Assembly (NCBI RefSeq): GCF_014635485.1
Contig: NZ_BMCX01000002.1
Coordinates: 394,396 to 458,395, forward strand
Direction: 5' to 3'
Origin: Corynebacterium pelargi
Lineage (GTDB): Bacteria; Actinomycetota; Actinomycetes; Mycobacteriales; Mycobacteriaceae
DNA: 64,000 nucleotides
Position 1 is the stretch's first letter; every line of letters starts with the position of its first letter. The notes below the pieces were generated by a model that worked only from the letters and a program-made list of their open reading frames with translations, ran no database searches and was not told the origin of the DNA. Both the position numbers and the translations under genes were made by a program. Positions 1-10,445 of the stretch are shown here, piece by piece.

Positions 1-428
1 TCAATGGCCACGAGGTTTTGTTCCACAATGCGGGCCACGCCGAAGGTAGCGGCGATGGACATGATAAACATTGCGGCTTCGCGCCCAATCGTGGTTCCCA
101 CCACCGCCAAGGTCAAAGGACCAAAGGCGGTGATCATGATGATGAAGGGGATGGGGCGAACGAAGTTCACCAAGACATTCAGCAGGGTATAAAAGGCCTT
201 GTTCTGCAAAATGCCGCCCGCGCGGGTGGTGTAGAGCAGCACGCCGATGGCAAGACCTAAGATGCCGCCTACCACTAAGGTCACAGAGACCATGACCAAG
301 GTATCGACGATGGCCTCGCCGAAGGTGGGGCCGAGACGGTCCCAGTCGGCTGCGAGGATTGCAGTATTGGCTGCATCGGTACTCGAGCTGATTGCGGAGT
401 TCAATGCGCCGAAGGTGGTGGTGCTCAT
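1..428 (-). CDS. metI: Methionine ABC transporter permease MetI (3' part missing)
   Basis: Membrane permease of the D/L-methionine importer, working with MetN and MetQ. Reading leftwards from the ATG at 426-428, the frame stays open to the window edge (about 142 residues; the family has about 220). The translation has hydrophobic segments and the binding-protein-dependent permease signature around GTTIGREAAMFIMSIAATFG, the MetI version of the EAA loop. The start overlaps the metN stop by 4 bp (ATGA), so the two are translationally coupled. The C-terminus lies outside the window. Confidence 0.93.
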   Translation of the reverse strand, partial: MSTTTFGALNSAISSSTDAANTAILAADWDRLGPTFGEAIVDTLVMVSVTLVVGGILGLAIGVLLYTTRAGGILQNKAFYTLLNVLVNFVRPIPFIIMITAFGPLTLAVVGTTIGREAAMFIMSIAATFGVARIVEQNLVAI

Positions 429-1438
429 CGGGTGATCTCCTCAATGTTCGTGGTACGCCTCAAGGCCTGGTAGAACTGCTCTACTACGTCTTCGGGGCCA
501 ACCAGGCGCACCGTGACCTTGCCAAAGGAATGCTTTTGCAAGGTGGTGATGCCGCCATGGACGATGTGAATGATGGCGCCGTTATCTTTGGCAGCAGCCG
601 CGGCACTAAAGAAGCCGGATTCCTCCGACAAGGTGATGGTAAACAGCCGCCCTTCGTGGAAGAGCAAGTCTTCTGCCTCAAACTCATCGGGGGTGTTGCG
701 CAAAGAGGTCGCCACAAAGCGCTGTGCCACACCGGTGCGTGGATTGGAAAACACCTCATAAACAGAGCCGTATTCCACCACTTTGCCCTGTTCCATCACC
801 GCGACTTTGTCGGCAATAGAACGCACCACGTCCATCTCGTGGGTAATGACCACGATGGTGATGCCAAGTTCACGATTGACTCGGCGCAGCAGAGCCAAGA
901 CTTCTTCGGTGGTTTCTGGGTCCAGGGCGGAGGTGGCTTCGTCGGCAAGCAGCAGTGCTGGGTCGGTAGCCAGTGCGCGGGCGATGCCCACGCGCTGCTT
1001 TTGTCCACCGGAAAGCTGCTCGGGGTAGTGCTTTCCGCGATCGCCTAAGCCTACGAAGTCGAGCAGTTCCTGCACGCGCGCTTTGCGCTCGGCAGAAGGC
1101 ATGCCGGCCAGCTTGAGTGGGTACTCCACATTGCCCGCCACCGTTTTGGAGTTGAGCAAGTTGAATTGCTGGAAGATCATGCCGATATTGCGGCGCACTT
1201 TGCGCAACTGCTTTTCCGACATCCCGACGATATCGGTGCCGTCGAGGCGCAGCGCGCCGCTGGTGGGCTTGTCTAGACCGTTGATCATGCGCACCAACGT
1301 GGATTTGCCGGCACCGGAGTAGCCGATCACGCCGATGATCTCGCCGGGTTCGACGGTAAGCGTGACCTTGTCGAGCGCCGTAATGGTGCCGCCGAAGACT
1401 TTGGATACGTCTTCGAACTCAACCTTGGTGCCTGACAT
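425..1438 (-). CDS. metN: Methionine import ATP-binding protein MetN
   Basis: Cytoplasmic ATPase that drives methionine import with MetI and MetQ. The 337-aa product has Walker A GYSGAGKST (residues 39-47), ABC signature LSGGQKQR (142-149) and Walker B LLADEATSALD. The last 80 or so residues match the NIL domain that in this family binds methionine and trans-inhibits transport. The start overlaps the stop of the lipoprotein gene upstream by one base (TAATG), and the 3' end overlaps metI by 4 bp, giving a compact metQ-metN-metI operon read leftwards. Confidence 0.96.
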   Translation of the reverse strand: MSGTKVEFEDVSKVFGGTITALDKVTLTVEPGEIIGVIGYSGAGKSTLVRMINGLDKPTSGALRLDGTDIVGMSEKQLRKVRRNIGMIFQQFNLLNSKTVAGNVEYPLKLAGMPSAERKARVQELLDFVGLGDRGKHYPEQLSGGQKQRVGIARALATDPALLLADEATSALDPETTEEVLALLRRVNRELGITIVVITHEMDVVRSIADKVAVMEQGKVVEYGSVYEVFSNPRTGVAQRFVATSLRNTPDEFEAEDLLFHEGRLFTITLSEESGFFSAAAAAKDNGAIIHIVHGGITTLQKHSFGKVTVRLVGPEDVVEQFYQALRRTTNIEEITR

Positions 1439-2298
1439 TACTTGTTTTGCTCCTCGAGGCGATCAAGGATCTTTTGCAGGTCTTCCTGGGAGCGGTCCAC
1501 GGAAACAGAGGTGCCCTTGGAATCCTCTTCCACAGCCTGCTGCACCTCGGGGGTGTGCCAGAGCTCGACGAGCTTCTTCAGGTTTTCGTTATCCACGTTG
1601 TCCTTGGTGGTAACGAGCACGTTGATGAAGGGCTCGGTGGAAGGATCGGAAGGATCGTCCTGGAGCACGGCGGTCTTCGGGTCGATGCCGGCGCGATCAA
1701 GGAAGGTGTTGTTGATGATGGCGGGCTTGCCCTCGAAGTAGGCGGTGGAGGTCTGAGCCGCATCCACGGGGGTGAGCTTCACCTTGGACTTCTCGGTATC
1801 CACATCAGCCGGGGTGGGCTTTGCTACGTCATCCTTTTTCAGCTTGACCAGGTCTTTGCTCTTGAGCACGTTGATGGCGCGGGCCTGGTTGGTGGGATCG
1901 TTGGGGATGGCTACTTCTTCGCCATCGATGCCGTCGATGGAATCGTGATCCTTCCAGAACAGTGCCAGCGGCACGACCTCGGTGGAGCCAACTGGTGCCA
2001 GGTCCGAATTGGACTTCACATTGTAGGTAGCAAGGAAGTCGAGGTGCTGGAAGAGGTTGGCGTCGATCTGCTTTTGGGTCAGCGCCTGGTTGGGGGTGTT
2101 GTAGTCGGAGAAGTTCTCGATCTCCAGGTTGATGCCGTTTTCCTTGGCCTTGTCCTCCCACACGCTCCAGGCCTTCTTGGCGGAGTCGGTGGTGCCGATG
2201 GTGACGGTGGAGTCGTCGGCCTTATCGTCGTTGCCGCAGGCCACCAGACCGGTGGCGGCGATTGCGGAGGCGAACACGGCGGCGAGTTGCTTTTTCAT
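1438..2298 (-). CDS. metQ: Methionine-binding lipoprotein MetQ, operon copy
   Basis: Substrate-binding lipoprotein of the NlpA/MetQ family, 286 aa, anchored outside the membrane. The signal peptide ends in lipobox LVAC with the lipidated Cys at residue 21. The body carries family motifs such as DAAQTSTAYFEGKPAIINN and GIDPKTAVLQDD. An AGGAAG Shine-Dalgarno lies 6 bp before the ATG. It is first in the metQ-metN-metI operon and has its own promoter region with two McbR-like boxes. A close paralogue lies directly upstream (2449-3315). The methionine substrate is inferred from family and context. Confidence 0.94.
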   Translation of the reverse strand: MKKQLAAVFASAIAATGLVACGNDDKADDSTVTIGTTDSAKKAWSVWEDKAKENGINLEIENFSDYNTPNQALTQKQIDANLFQHLDFLATYNVKSNSDLAPVGSTEVVPLALFWKDHDSIDGIDGEEVAIPNDPTNQARAINVLKSKDLVKLKKDDVAKPTPADVDTEKSKVKLTPVDAAQTSTAYFEGKPAIINNTFLDRAGIDPKTAVLQDDPSDPSTEPFINVLVTTKDNVDNENLKKLVELWHTPEVQQAVEEDSKGTSVSVDRSQEDLQKILDRLEEQNK

Positions 2299-2325
2299 GG
2301 TGTGCTTCCTAAACGTCTCAGGGTA

Positions 2326-2341
2326 TAGACAGAGCTTTCTA
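2326..2341 (-). promoter_or_regulatory. McbR-like operator, proximal box of metQ1
   Basis: On the minus strand this reads TAGAA-AGCTCT-GTCTA, one mismatch from TAGAC-N6-GTCTA, the published binding site of the sulfur/methionine repressor McbR of C. glutamicum. It lies 27 bp before the metQ ATG and overlaps a plausible -10 (TAGAAA), so binding there should block transcription. Assignment to McbR is by similarity only. Confidence 0.55.
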
Positions 2342-2384
2342 CTGCCCTTTGGTGTTTGACAAATTTAGCAGCAGGAACGTCGAA

Positions 2385-2400
2385 TGTACAGCTCAGTCTA
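2385..2400 (-). promoter_or_regulatory. McbR-like operator, distal box of metQ1
   Basis: On the minus strand this reads TAGAC-TGAGCT-GTACA. The left half-site is perfect and the right half has 3 of 5 consensus bases. It lies 59 bp upstream of the proximal box. The same variant with right half GTACA occurs before metQ2. Confidence 0.5.
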
Positions 2401-2403
2401 TTC

Positions 2404-2441
2404 TTAGCTTTTCGACGTCCCCTGCCGCAGCTTGAGCGGCG
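2404..2441 (+). repeat. Dispersed motif TAGCTTTTCGACG followed by a small hairpin (copy 1)
   Basis: Between the metQ2 stop and the metQ1 promoter, positions 2405-2417 read TAGCTTTTCGACG, followed by TCC. Next comes a hairpin with arms CCGC and GCGG around AGCTTGA (about 2425-2439). Other copies of the 13-mer are at 13951, 27588 (reverse) and 41841. Confidence 0.6.
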
Positions 2442-2448
2442 TACAGCC

Positions 2449-3315
2449 CTATTGTTGCTTGGCGTCTTGTTCCAGCTTGTCCAGGATTTTCTTCAGATCT
2501 TCCTGGCTGCGCTGAATGGGATATGCGGTGCCCTTGGTGTCTTCCTTGCGGGCTTCTTGCACCTCGGGGCTGTGCCAAATCTCTACCAGTTGTGCAAGCT
2601 GTGGATCATCGGCGCGATCTTCGGTGGTGACCAAGACGTTGATATAGGGCTCGGCTTCGGGGGATGCGGGATCGTCTTTGAAGATCGCCGTCTTGGCGTC
2701 GATGCCGGCGCGATCAAGGAAGTTGTTATTGATAATCGCCGGCTGGCCATCGCCATAGGCTGCCGGGGTTTGGGCTGCATCCACTGGGGTGAGCGTGACC
2801 TTGGAGGCCTTGGTATCAACATCGGCGGGGGTGGGGCTGAGCTGGTCTTTATCTTTCAGCGTGATCAGGTCGGCCGCGGCTAGCACGTGCAGGGCGCGCG
2901 CTTGATTGGTGGGGTCATTGGGGATGGCAATGTTTTCACCCTCGATGCCATCGAGGGAGTCGTGGTCTTTCCAAAACAGTGCCAGGGGCACTACTTCGCT
3001 TGATCCAACTGGTACGAGATGCTCGCCGGTATTGGCGTTATATTCCGCCAGGAACTTCAGGTGCTGGAATTGGTTGGCGTCGATCTGGTGCTGCGAAAGC
3101 GCCTGGTTTGGAGTGGAGTAATCGGCGAAATTGACTACCTCAAGGTTAATGCCGGCCTCTTTGGCCTTGTCCTCCCATACCTGCCAGGCCTTTTGGGATG
3201 AGTCGGTGGAGCCGACCTTGATGGTGTCGCCGGCCTCGTTGCTATCGCTGGAGCAGGCCACCAGGCTGGTGCCAAGGAAGGTGGCGGCGAGTGCTGCGCT
3301 GAGGATTTTCTTCAT
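2449..3315 (-). CDS. metQ: Second MetQ-family methionine-binding lipoprotein
   Basis: A 288-aa NlpA/MetQ lipoprotein closely similar to the 1438-2298 product over its whole length. Both have the LVAC lipobox with Cys21, the motif QKAWQVWEDKAKEAGINLE, and DAAQTPAAYGDGQPAIINN. It lies immediately upstream of metQNI in the same direction, with 150 bp between them and its own promoter, so it is probably an independently transcribed binding protein feeding the same MetNI channel. The two copies differ mainly in the middle and at the C-terminus, so ligand preference could differ (methionine, methionine sulfoxide or D-methionine). That is inference. Confidence 0.92.
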   Translation of the reverse strand: MKKILSAALAATFLGTSLVACSSDSNEAGDTIKVGSTDSSQKAWQVWEDKAKEAGINLEVVNFADYSTPNQALSQHQIDANQFQHLKFLAEYNANTGEHLVPVGSSEVVPLALFWKDHDSLDGIEGENIAIPNDPTNQARALHVLAAADLITLKDKDQLSPTPADVDTKASKVTLTPVDAAQTPAAYGDGQPAIINNNFLDRAGIDAKTAIFKDDPASPEAEPYINVLVTTEDRADDPQLAQLVEIWHSPEVQEARKEDTKGTAYPIQRSQEDLKKILDKLEQDAKQQ

Positions 3316-3334
3316 GTGCTCTTACTTTCTGTTG

Positions 3335-3350
3335 TGTACTGAGTTGTCTA
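3335..3350 (-). promoter_or_regulatory. McbR-like operator, proximal box of metQ2
   Basis: On the minus strand this reads TAGAC-AACTCA-GTACA, lying 19 bp before the metQ2 ATG. With the box at 3392-3407 it forms a pair spaced about as in metQ1, bracketing the likely promoter. Confidence 0.5.
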
Positions 3351-3391
3351 CTTATTGGACAAAGCATGAGGTTAGCAGTTTGAGCAAAAAC

Positions 3392-3407
3392 TGTACAGCT
3401 TGGTCTA
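3392..3407 (-). promoter_or_regulatory. McbR-like operator, distal box of metQ2
   Basis: On the minus strand this reads TAGAC-CAAGCT-GTACA, closely related to the box before metY (TAGAC-CAAGCG-GTTTA). It lies between the divergent metQ2 and dnaE2 promoters. Confidence 0.5.
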
Positions 3408-3483
3408 AAGTGCGTACCCGAAAAGGTGTGGGTAAAGCGCATTAGAACACCCGTTCGTCATTGTTGGGGGTTGTGTTTTAGTA

Positions 3484-3499
3484 TCGAACGCATGGACGA
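3484..3499 (+). promoter_or_regulatory. Possible LexA (SOS) box over the dnaE2 start
   Basis: The sequence TCGAAC-GCAT-GGACGA matches the actinobacterial SOS palindrome TCGAAC-N4-GTTCGA at 10 of 12 fixed positions. It overlaps the ATG at 3492. A -10 like hexamer TAGTAT (3479-3484) lies just before it and no Shine-Dalgarno is present, so the mRNA may be leaderless, with LexA covering the transcription start. Confidence 0.45.
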
Positions 3500-6400
3500 T
3501 AACCCGACGCTTGGTATCTGCGGTGGAGGCCTGAACTGGGCAGATATTAATAGCGTGCTCAACGGCACCTTTGAAAAGGTGCTCGTGCCCGCATCGCATC
3601 GCAGGCGACTACGCACCAGCGCTTTCACCTCCGTCGAAGGTTCGGGTGAGCAAACAGGCAGCGGTGGGCAAGCGAGCGGTGGCGTGCAAGCGGGCGGCGG
3701 TGTGCGAGTGGGCGGTGTGCAAGCAGGCAGCGGCGGGGCTGAGCTTCACGCCAAAAGCTCCTTTGCCTTTTTGGAAGGGGCTTCAAGCCCCGAGGAATAT
3801 GTAGAAGCCGCCCAAGCATTAGGGCTCAGCGCGCTGTGCTTGATGGATAGAGACGGGCTCTATGGCGCTATGGAATTTGCGCTTGCCGCTGCGGATGCTG
3901 GAATACAGACCGTCTTCGGGGCAGAGCTCGGCATCGATCCCACACTGCCGCCGTTGCCGGTGCTGTGTAAAAGCCCAGAGGGGTATCGCCGTTTAAGCCT
4001 CAGCATTACCCAAGCGGCCATGCGCACCGGAGAAAAAGGCAAGGTGGCGTACCCGAGCCTGGAATTACTTGCGCAGGCAGCAAATAAGCAGTGGTATGTA
4101 TTATTGCCCGCTGCCTGGCACGAGCGCGCAACAGAAGTAGTGGAGGCCTTTGGCGCACACAATGTGCTGGCCCTATTTGAATCCACCATGTGCCCCACCG
4201 ACTGCGATGATCACGAGGTGCTTGCAGATCTATGCCAACGCTATGGCATACGCGGGATCGTGAGCGGATCACCTACCGCAGCATATGCAGCACACGCACG
4301 CCTTGCCGGTGCAAAAGCAGGATTGCGCCAGCGAGCATCCCTTGCCCAACACCGCCCCCATACCCACCCCGCCGGAGGATCGTGGCTGAAAGCCATGCCA
4401 CAGGTGGCAGCCAGTGTGGTTGGGGGAGTAGCGCTCTTGCACACCACCGATGACGTAGCCAAAGAATGTGCCTTTGCCCTCGATCTGCTTATTCCAGCAC
4501 TGCCACACTGGGACGTACCCGATGGGCATACAGAGATGAGTTGGCTACGCCATCTGGTGTGTGAGGGAGTACAGCAGCGCTATGTGCCGCGCTACCGCGG
4601 TGATGAAGAAGCACTGGCCAAGGTGTGGGCGCAGATCCACCATGAGCTCAACATTATTGAGCAACTCGGCTTTCCCGGCTACTTCCTCATCGTGCACGAC
4701 ATTGTGCAGTTTTGTCACCGCTCCAATATTTTGTGCCAAGGCCGTGGCAGTGCCGCGAATTCCGTGGTGTGTTTTGCTCTTGGCATTACCAATGTGGATC
4801 CGATCGCCGCCCGGCTGTTATTTGAGCGCTTCTTATCCCCAGAACGCGACGGCCCACCCGATATCGATATTGATATTGAATCCACCCGGCGTGAGGAAGT
4901 GATCCAATACGTCTACCGCCGCTATGGCAGAGATAATGCAGCGCAGGTAGCCAACCTCATTACCTACCGGCGCCGTGGCGCACTCCGCGATGCATCCCGC
5001 GCCTTGGGCTACCCCCAAGGCAGTGCCGATGGTTGGGCCAAGGGCTTCCAAGCAGTACCAGAAGATGTAGACGCATTAGCGCAACAATTTCTAGAGCACC
5101 CACGGCATCTCGGCATCCATTCAGGTGGCATGGTGATTTGCGATCGCCCCATTGCCAATGTGGTGCCGGTGGAATGGGCGCGCATGGAAGGTCGCTCGGT
5201 GGTGCAGTGGGATAAAGAAAGCTGCGCTGCCGCCGGGTTGGTCAAGTTTGATCTGCTTGGCCTTGGCATGTTGGAAGCCCTACACCACATGATCGACCTG
5301 GTAGAAGAACAGCACGGTAGGCGCGTCAACCTTTGGGAGCTCGACCTCGCCGAAGCAGAAATCTATGCCATGCTTTCGCGCGGGGATGCCGTAGGAGTGT
5401 TCCAGGTGGAATCGCGCGCCCAGATGGCCACCCTGCCCAGGCTGAAGCCACGGGAATTTTTCGATCTAGTGGTAGAAGTTGCGCTTATTCGCCCAGGACC
5501 TATCCAAGGTGGTTCGGTGCACCCATATATTCGCCGCCGCAACGGGCTTGAGCCGGTGGAATATGATCACCCAATTTTGCGCAATGCTTTAGAAAAGACC
5601 CTCGGCATCCCGCTGTTTCAAGAACAACTCATGCAAATGGCGGTGGATGCCGCAGGGTTTAGCGGCGCCGAAGCCGATGAGCTGCGCCGCGCCATGGGCT
5701 CGAAGCGCTCGCCAAAGAAGATGGCGGCAATGAAGCAACGCTTCTATCAAGGCCTGGCCAATAACGGCATTGATGGCGAAGTGGCCCACAAGCTGTGGAA
5801 TAAGATCGTGGCCTTTGCCGCCTATGGCTTCCCCGAATCCCACTCGCAGTCCTTTGCCTCCCTGGTCTATTTCTCCGCGTGGTTTAAATATCACTACCCG
5901 GCAGAATTCTGCGTTGGCCTCTTGCGCGCCCAACCCATGGGCTTCTACTCGCCGCAGTCCTTGCTTGCCGACGCCAAACGCCACGGTGTAGCAACGCTGC
6001 CCATTGATGTGAACTGCTCCCAAGTAGAAGCGAGCATCGAGCAAGGCGCAATCAGATTAGGGCTCAACCTAGTGAAAGGCCTTGGAGAAAAAGCCGCTGC
6101 CGCAGTAGTAGCGCACGCCCCTTATCAGGATGTAGGCGATCTAGCGCGCCGGGCAGATCTGGGGCGCGCCAAAATTGAGGCACTCGCCAGGGCCGGTGCC
6201 TTGGAGCGTTTTGGTTCTCGACGCCAAGCCCTATGGCAGGCAGGAACAGTAGAACACGCTGGAATGTTGCCAGGCCTGGCAGTAGAGGCACCATCGCTGC
6301 CTGGCATGACGGCCTTTGAGCTGATGGCAAGCGATATCGCCTCAACCGGGGTGAGCGAGATACAGCCCATTGAGATGCTGCGGGAATGGTTGGATACCCA

Positions 6401-6719
6401 AGGTGTGCTCAAGGCCTGTGACCTGCTTACGCCAGAAGATGGCACCCGTATCCGCATCGCCGGGGTGATCACCCACCGCCAGCGCCCCAAAACCGCCCAA
6501 GGCGTGACCTTTTTAGGCATGGAAGATGAGACAGGGTTGATGAATATCGTGGTCTCAGTGGGGTTATGGGAGCGATCCTTATTGGCCCGTAGCGCTAAAG
6601 CCGTGATGGTTCGTGGCATCGTGCAAAACCAAAACGGGGTGGCCAGCATCGTGGCGGATAAGTTTGAGCCACTGCCGCTTGCTCATGCCTTAAGCAGAGG
6701 GTCGAGGGATTTTAGGTGA
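3492..6719 (+). CDS. dnaE2: Error-prone DNA polymerase III alpha subunit DnaE2
   Basis: Translesion DNA polymerase of the DnaE2 family, which in related actinobacteria is induced by DNA damage and causes mutagenesis. From the ATG at 3492 it has 1075 aa, close to the family length. Seen in order: a variable N-terminus with a Gly-rich stretch (about residues 53-82), a PHP domain starting AELHAKSSFAFLEGASSPEEY, the polymerase core with acidic motif PDIDIDIES (about 456-464), the helix-hairpin-helix region, and a C-terminal OB domain. An in-frame codon at 3426 would add 22 residues, but the SOS-like box, -10 and alignment favour 3492. It diverges from metQ2. No imuA/imuB partner is visible nearby. 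Confidence 0.93.
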   Translation: MDDNPTLGICGGGLNWADINSVLNGTFEKVLVPASHRRRLRTSAFTSVEGSGEQTGSGGQASGGVQAGGGVRVGGVQAGSGGAELHAKSSFAFLEGASSPEEYVEAAQALGLSALCLMDRDGLYGAMEFALAAADAGIQTVFGAELGIDPTLPPLPVLCKSPEGYRRLSLSITQAAMRTGEKGKVAYPSLELLAQAANKQWYVLLPAAWHERATEVVEAFGAHNVLALFESTMCPTDCDDHEVLADLCQRYGIRGIVSGSPTAAYAAHARLAGAKAGLRQRASLAQHRPHTHPAGGSWLKAMPQVAASVVGGVALLHTTDDVAKECAFALDLLIPALPHWDVPDGHTEMSWLRHLVCEGVQQRYVPRYRGDEEALAKVWAQIHHELNIIEQLGFPGYFLIVHDIVQFCHRSNILCQGRGSAANSVVCFALGITNVDPIAARLLFERFLSPERDGPPDIDIDIESTRREEVIQYVYRRYGRDNAAQVANLITYRRRGALRDASRALGYPQGSADGWAKGFQAVPEDVDALAQQFLEHPRHLGIHSGGMVICDRPIANVVPVEWARMEGRSVVQWDKESCAAAGLVKFDLLGLGMLEALHHMIDLVEEQHGRRVNLWELDLAEAEIYAMLSRGDAVGVFQVESRAQMATLPRLKPREFFDLVVEVALIRPGPIQGGSVHPYIRRRNGLEPVEYDHPILRNALEKTLGIPLFQEQLMQMAVDAAGFSGAEADELRRAMGSKRSPKKMAAMKQRFYQGLANNGIDGEVAHKLWNKIVAFAAYGFPESHSQSFASLVYFSAWFKYHYPAEFCVGLLRAQPMGFYSPQSLLADAKRHGVATLPIDVNCSQVEASIEQGAIRLGLNLVKGLGEKAAAAVVAHAPYQDVGDLARRADLGRAKIEALARAGALERFGSRRQALWQAGTVEHAGMLPGLAVEAPSLPGMTAFELMASDIASTGVSEIQPIEMLREWLDTQGVLKACDLLTPEDGTRIRIAGVITHRQRPKTAQGVTFLGMEDETGLMNIVVSVGLWERSLLARSAKAVMVRGIVQNQNGVASIVADKFEPLPLAHALSRGSRDFR
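3646..3740 (+). repeat. Short degenerate tandem repeat inside dnaE2
   Basis: Five or so imperfect units of 15-18 bp related to GTGCAAGCGGGCGGCGGT encode a Gly/Gln/Val-rich linker (QASGGVQAGGGVRVGGVQAG). Unit lengths are multiples of three, so gain or loss of units keeps the frame. The repeat lies just before the PHP domain. Confidence 0.7.
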
Positions 6720-6841
6720 GGCGGTATCTAAGCAAAGGCGCAGGGAAAAGGCCGGAAGTGGAATAGAAGCAAGCAGCGAAAAGGCCGCCGTAGCGGCATC
6801 GAGAATGCCCAGATGCATCGCCTGTGCTATTGATAGGCAAT

Positions 6842-7276
6842 ATGGAATATCAGCCAGTATCGCGGAAACTCATCCTAGGCAGATACATCGCCTACGGCAT
6901 CGTCTTGGTGGTGCTCGCGATTGCCATTGCCGCAGGTGCGCTGCTGTGGACGCCGTGGCTCTGGCTGGCCATGGTTGCGCTGGTGATTTACGCCGGGTGG
7001 CAGGCGTGGCTGATCCCCGTGCAAGTAGGTGCAACTGGCTGGCGCGAAGACGAGCGAGAGCTGGTCATTAGCAAGGGCAGGATGTGGCACTCCCTGGTAG
7101 TGATTCCTTATAACCGCATCCAATACGTCGATATTTCCCGCGGGCCGATCGCCACCAAGCTCGGCTACGCCGAGGTGCAAGTACACACCGCTGCCGTGGT
7201 GGATTCGACCATCCCGGGAGTACCACTGGAACAGGCCGAGCATCTGCGCGCACGATTCTCTCAGAGGCTGAGCTAA
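6842..7276 (+). CDS. PH domain (YdbS-like) membrane protein, small subunit
   Basis: A 144-aa membrane protein. Two adjacent hydrophobic helices (about residues 15-60) are followed by a bacterial PH domain of the YdbS/bPH2 type with the typical stretch VIPYNRIQYVDISRGPIATKLGYAEVQVHTA. The ATG at 6842 was chosen; an in-frame GTG at 6824 would add six residues. It overlaps the next gene by one base (TAATG), and the pair matches the two-gene YdbS/YdbT arrangement seen in many Gram-positives. The biochemical role of these proteins is not established; an envelope function is likely. Confidence 0.82.
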   Translation: MEYQPVSRKLILGRYIAYGIVLVVLAIAIAAGALLWTPWLWLAMVALVIYAGWQAWLIPVQVGATGWREDERELVISKGRMWHSLVVIPYNRIQYVDISRGPIATKLGYAEVQVHTAAVVDSTIPGVPLEQAEHLRARFSQRLS

Positions 7277-8550
7277 TGCGGGTACATCGTCTCTCGCCGA
7301 TGGTGCGCATTGCGCAGTCATGCATCGCAGTGTTGGTGGTGCTGCTGGTGCGCGAAGATTTCCGTAGCTTCATACTCAATCACTTGAGCACCTGGTGGAT
7401 TGCGCTGCTGGTCCTCCTAGGCTTGATGGCGCTAACGTGGGTGCTTTCTGGGATCTGGTGGCGCGCCACCAGCTTTAGTATCGGCGAAGAAATATCCTAC
7501 GAGCACGGCGTATTCAGCAAAACCACCCGCAGTGCTCAACGCGAAAATATCCAGGCTGTGGATGTCGTAGAGCCATTTTTTCCAAGGCTCTTCGGATTGG
7601 CTGAGCTGCGCATCGAAACCGCAGGCGGCGATGATTCCGTTATTGCCATTCGATACCTCAGGCCCGCCCAAGCCCACGAACTGCGTAAAGAACTCCTCAG
7701 CCACGCAAGGCATGCTGGCGAAGATGCTATTGAAGGCGCTGCCGAAGATACCGATGCTCAGCTGCTGGGGCATAAAGATGCGAAGGTGCAAGGCCATGCC
7801 CACGATGGGCAAGCCGGTGACGCGGATGTCAGTATCCCTGTATCGCGAGCACTGCTTGGTGCCGGCTTGCAACAAGCCCCGCGCTTGCTCATCCTTCTGC
7901 TTGTTTTCTGGGTCCTTGATCTGGCCAGCATTGGTCTGATCGCCATTGCCTTTAGTGTGGTGCCACCGTTGTTCCGCCGCCTTGATCAGGCCTGGCAGAT
8001 GCGACTTCGCTTTAGTAACACCCTCAACCTCACCTACGGCTTGGCTAATCGCTCGCACAGTGACATTCCTTTGCGCCGTGTGCACGCCGCGCGGATCAAG
8101 CAGTATCCGCTCTGGCGCTTCTTTGGCTGGTGGGAAGTCACGCTTGCGGTATCCGGCTACACCGAAAACACCACGGTGTTGCCCGTCGGTACTCGTGAGG
8201 AGGTAGAAGAAGTGCTCCAGCGCATCTTCGGTAGGGACATGGATATCCGTGCCACTTGCTCAAGCCCAAAGCAGGCGAAGTGGATCTCTCCAATCGACTG
8301 GAAACAACAACAAGTCGAGCTAGAACAAGAGCATGTGGTGCTGAGTTTCGGAAGGATCGCGCCTCAAAGGGTGTTACTCAACCGTGCTGATATTCAAGCC
8401 CTGGAGTTAAGCCACGGTCCGGTGCAGCATAAGCTCGGCGTGTGCAACCTCGAGTGTTCGGTAGTGCATGGGCCGGTGCGAGCAAAGATCAGGGATCTGC
8501 GCACTGAAGATGCGCAGAGGTTACTGGGGCAGTTGCGGGCAGGGCAGTAG
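7276..8550 (+). CDS. PH domain (YdbT-like) membrane protein, large subunit
   Basis: A 424-aa membrane protein with tandem bacterial PH domains: one after the first two helices (EISYEHGVFSKTTRSAQREN) and others after the central helix pair (RSHSDIPLRRVHAARIKQYP and a C-terminal stretch). Membrane helices lie near residues 25-65 and 195-230. Residues 135-190, between them, are Ala/Asp/His-rich and low in complexity. It is translationally coupled to the YdbS-like gene (TAATG), so the two products probably form a membrane complex. Function unknown. Confidence 0.82.
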   Translation: MRVHRLSPMVRIAQSCIAVLVVLLVREDFRSFILNHLSTWWIALLVLLGLMALTWVLSGIWWRATSFSIGEEISYEHGVFSKTTRSAQRENIQAVDVVEPFFPRLFGLAELRIETAGGDDSVIAIRYLRPAQAHELRKELLSHARHAGEDAIEGAAEDTDAQLLGHKDAKVQGHAHDGQAGDADVSIPVSRALLGAGLQQAPRLLILLLVFWVLDLASIGLIAIAFSVVPPLFRRLDQAWQMRLRFSNTLNLTYGLANRSHSDIPLRRVHAARIKQYPLWRFFGWWEVTLAVSGYTENTTVLPVGTREEVEEVLQRIFGRDMDIRATCSSPKQAKWISPIDWKQQQVELEQEHVVLSFGRIAPQRVLLNRADIQALELSHGPVQHKLGVCNLECSVVHGPVRAKIRDLRTEDAQRLLGQLRAGQ

Positions 8551-8666
8551 GGTTACGGCCACGAAGGGTGATTGCTCAGCCCGGTATCCAAGAAATGCAT
8601 GAGTCAGCTGCGCCCAAGAGCCTTTCCAGCTCCTCGGCGCTGAGCTGAACACCGGAATCAGTGCGC

Positions 8667-10444
<1,778 letters not shown>

Positions 10445-10445
<1 letters not shown>

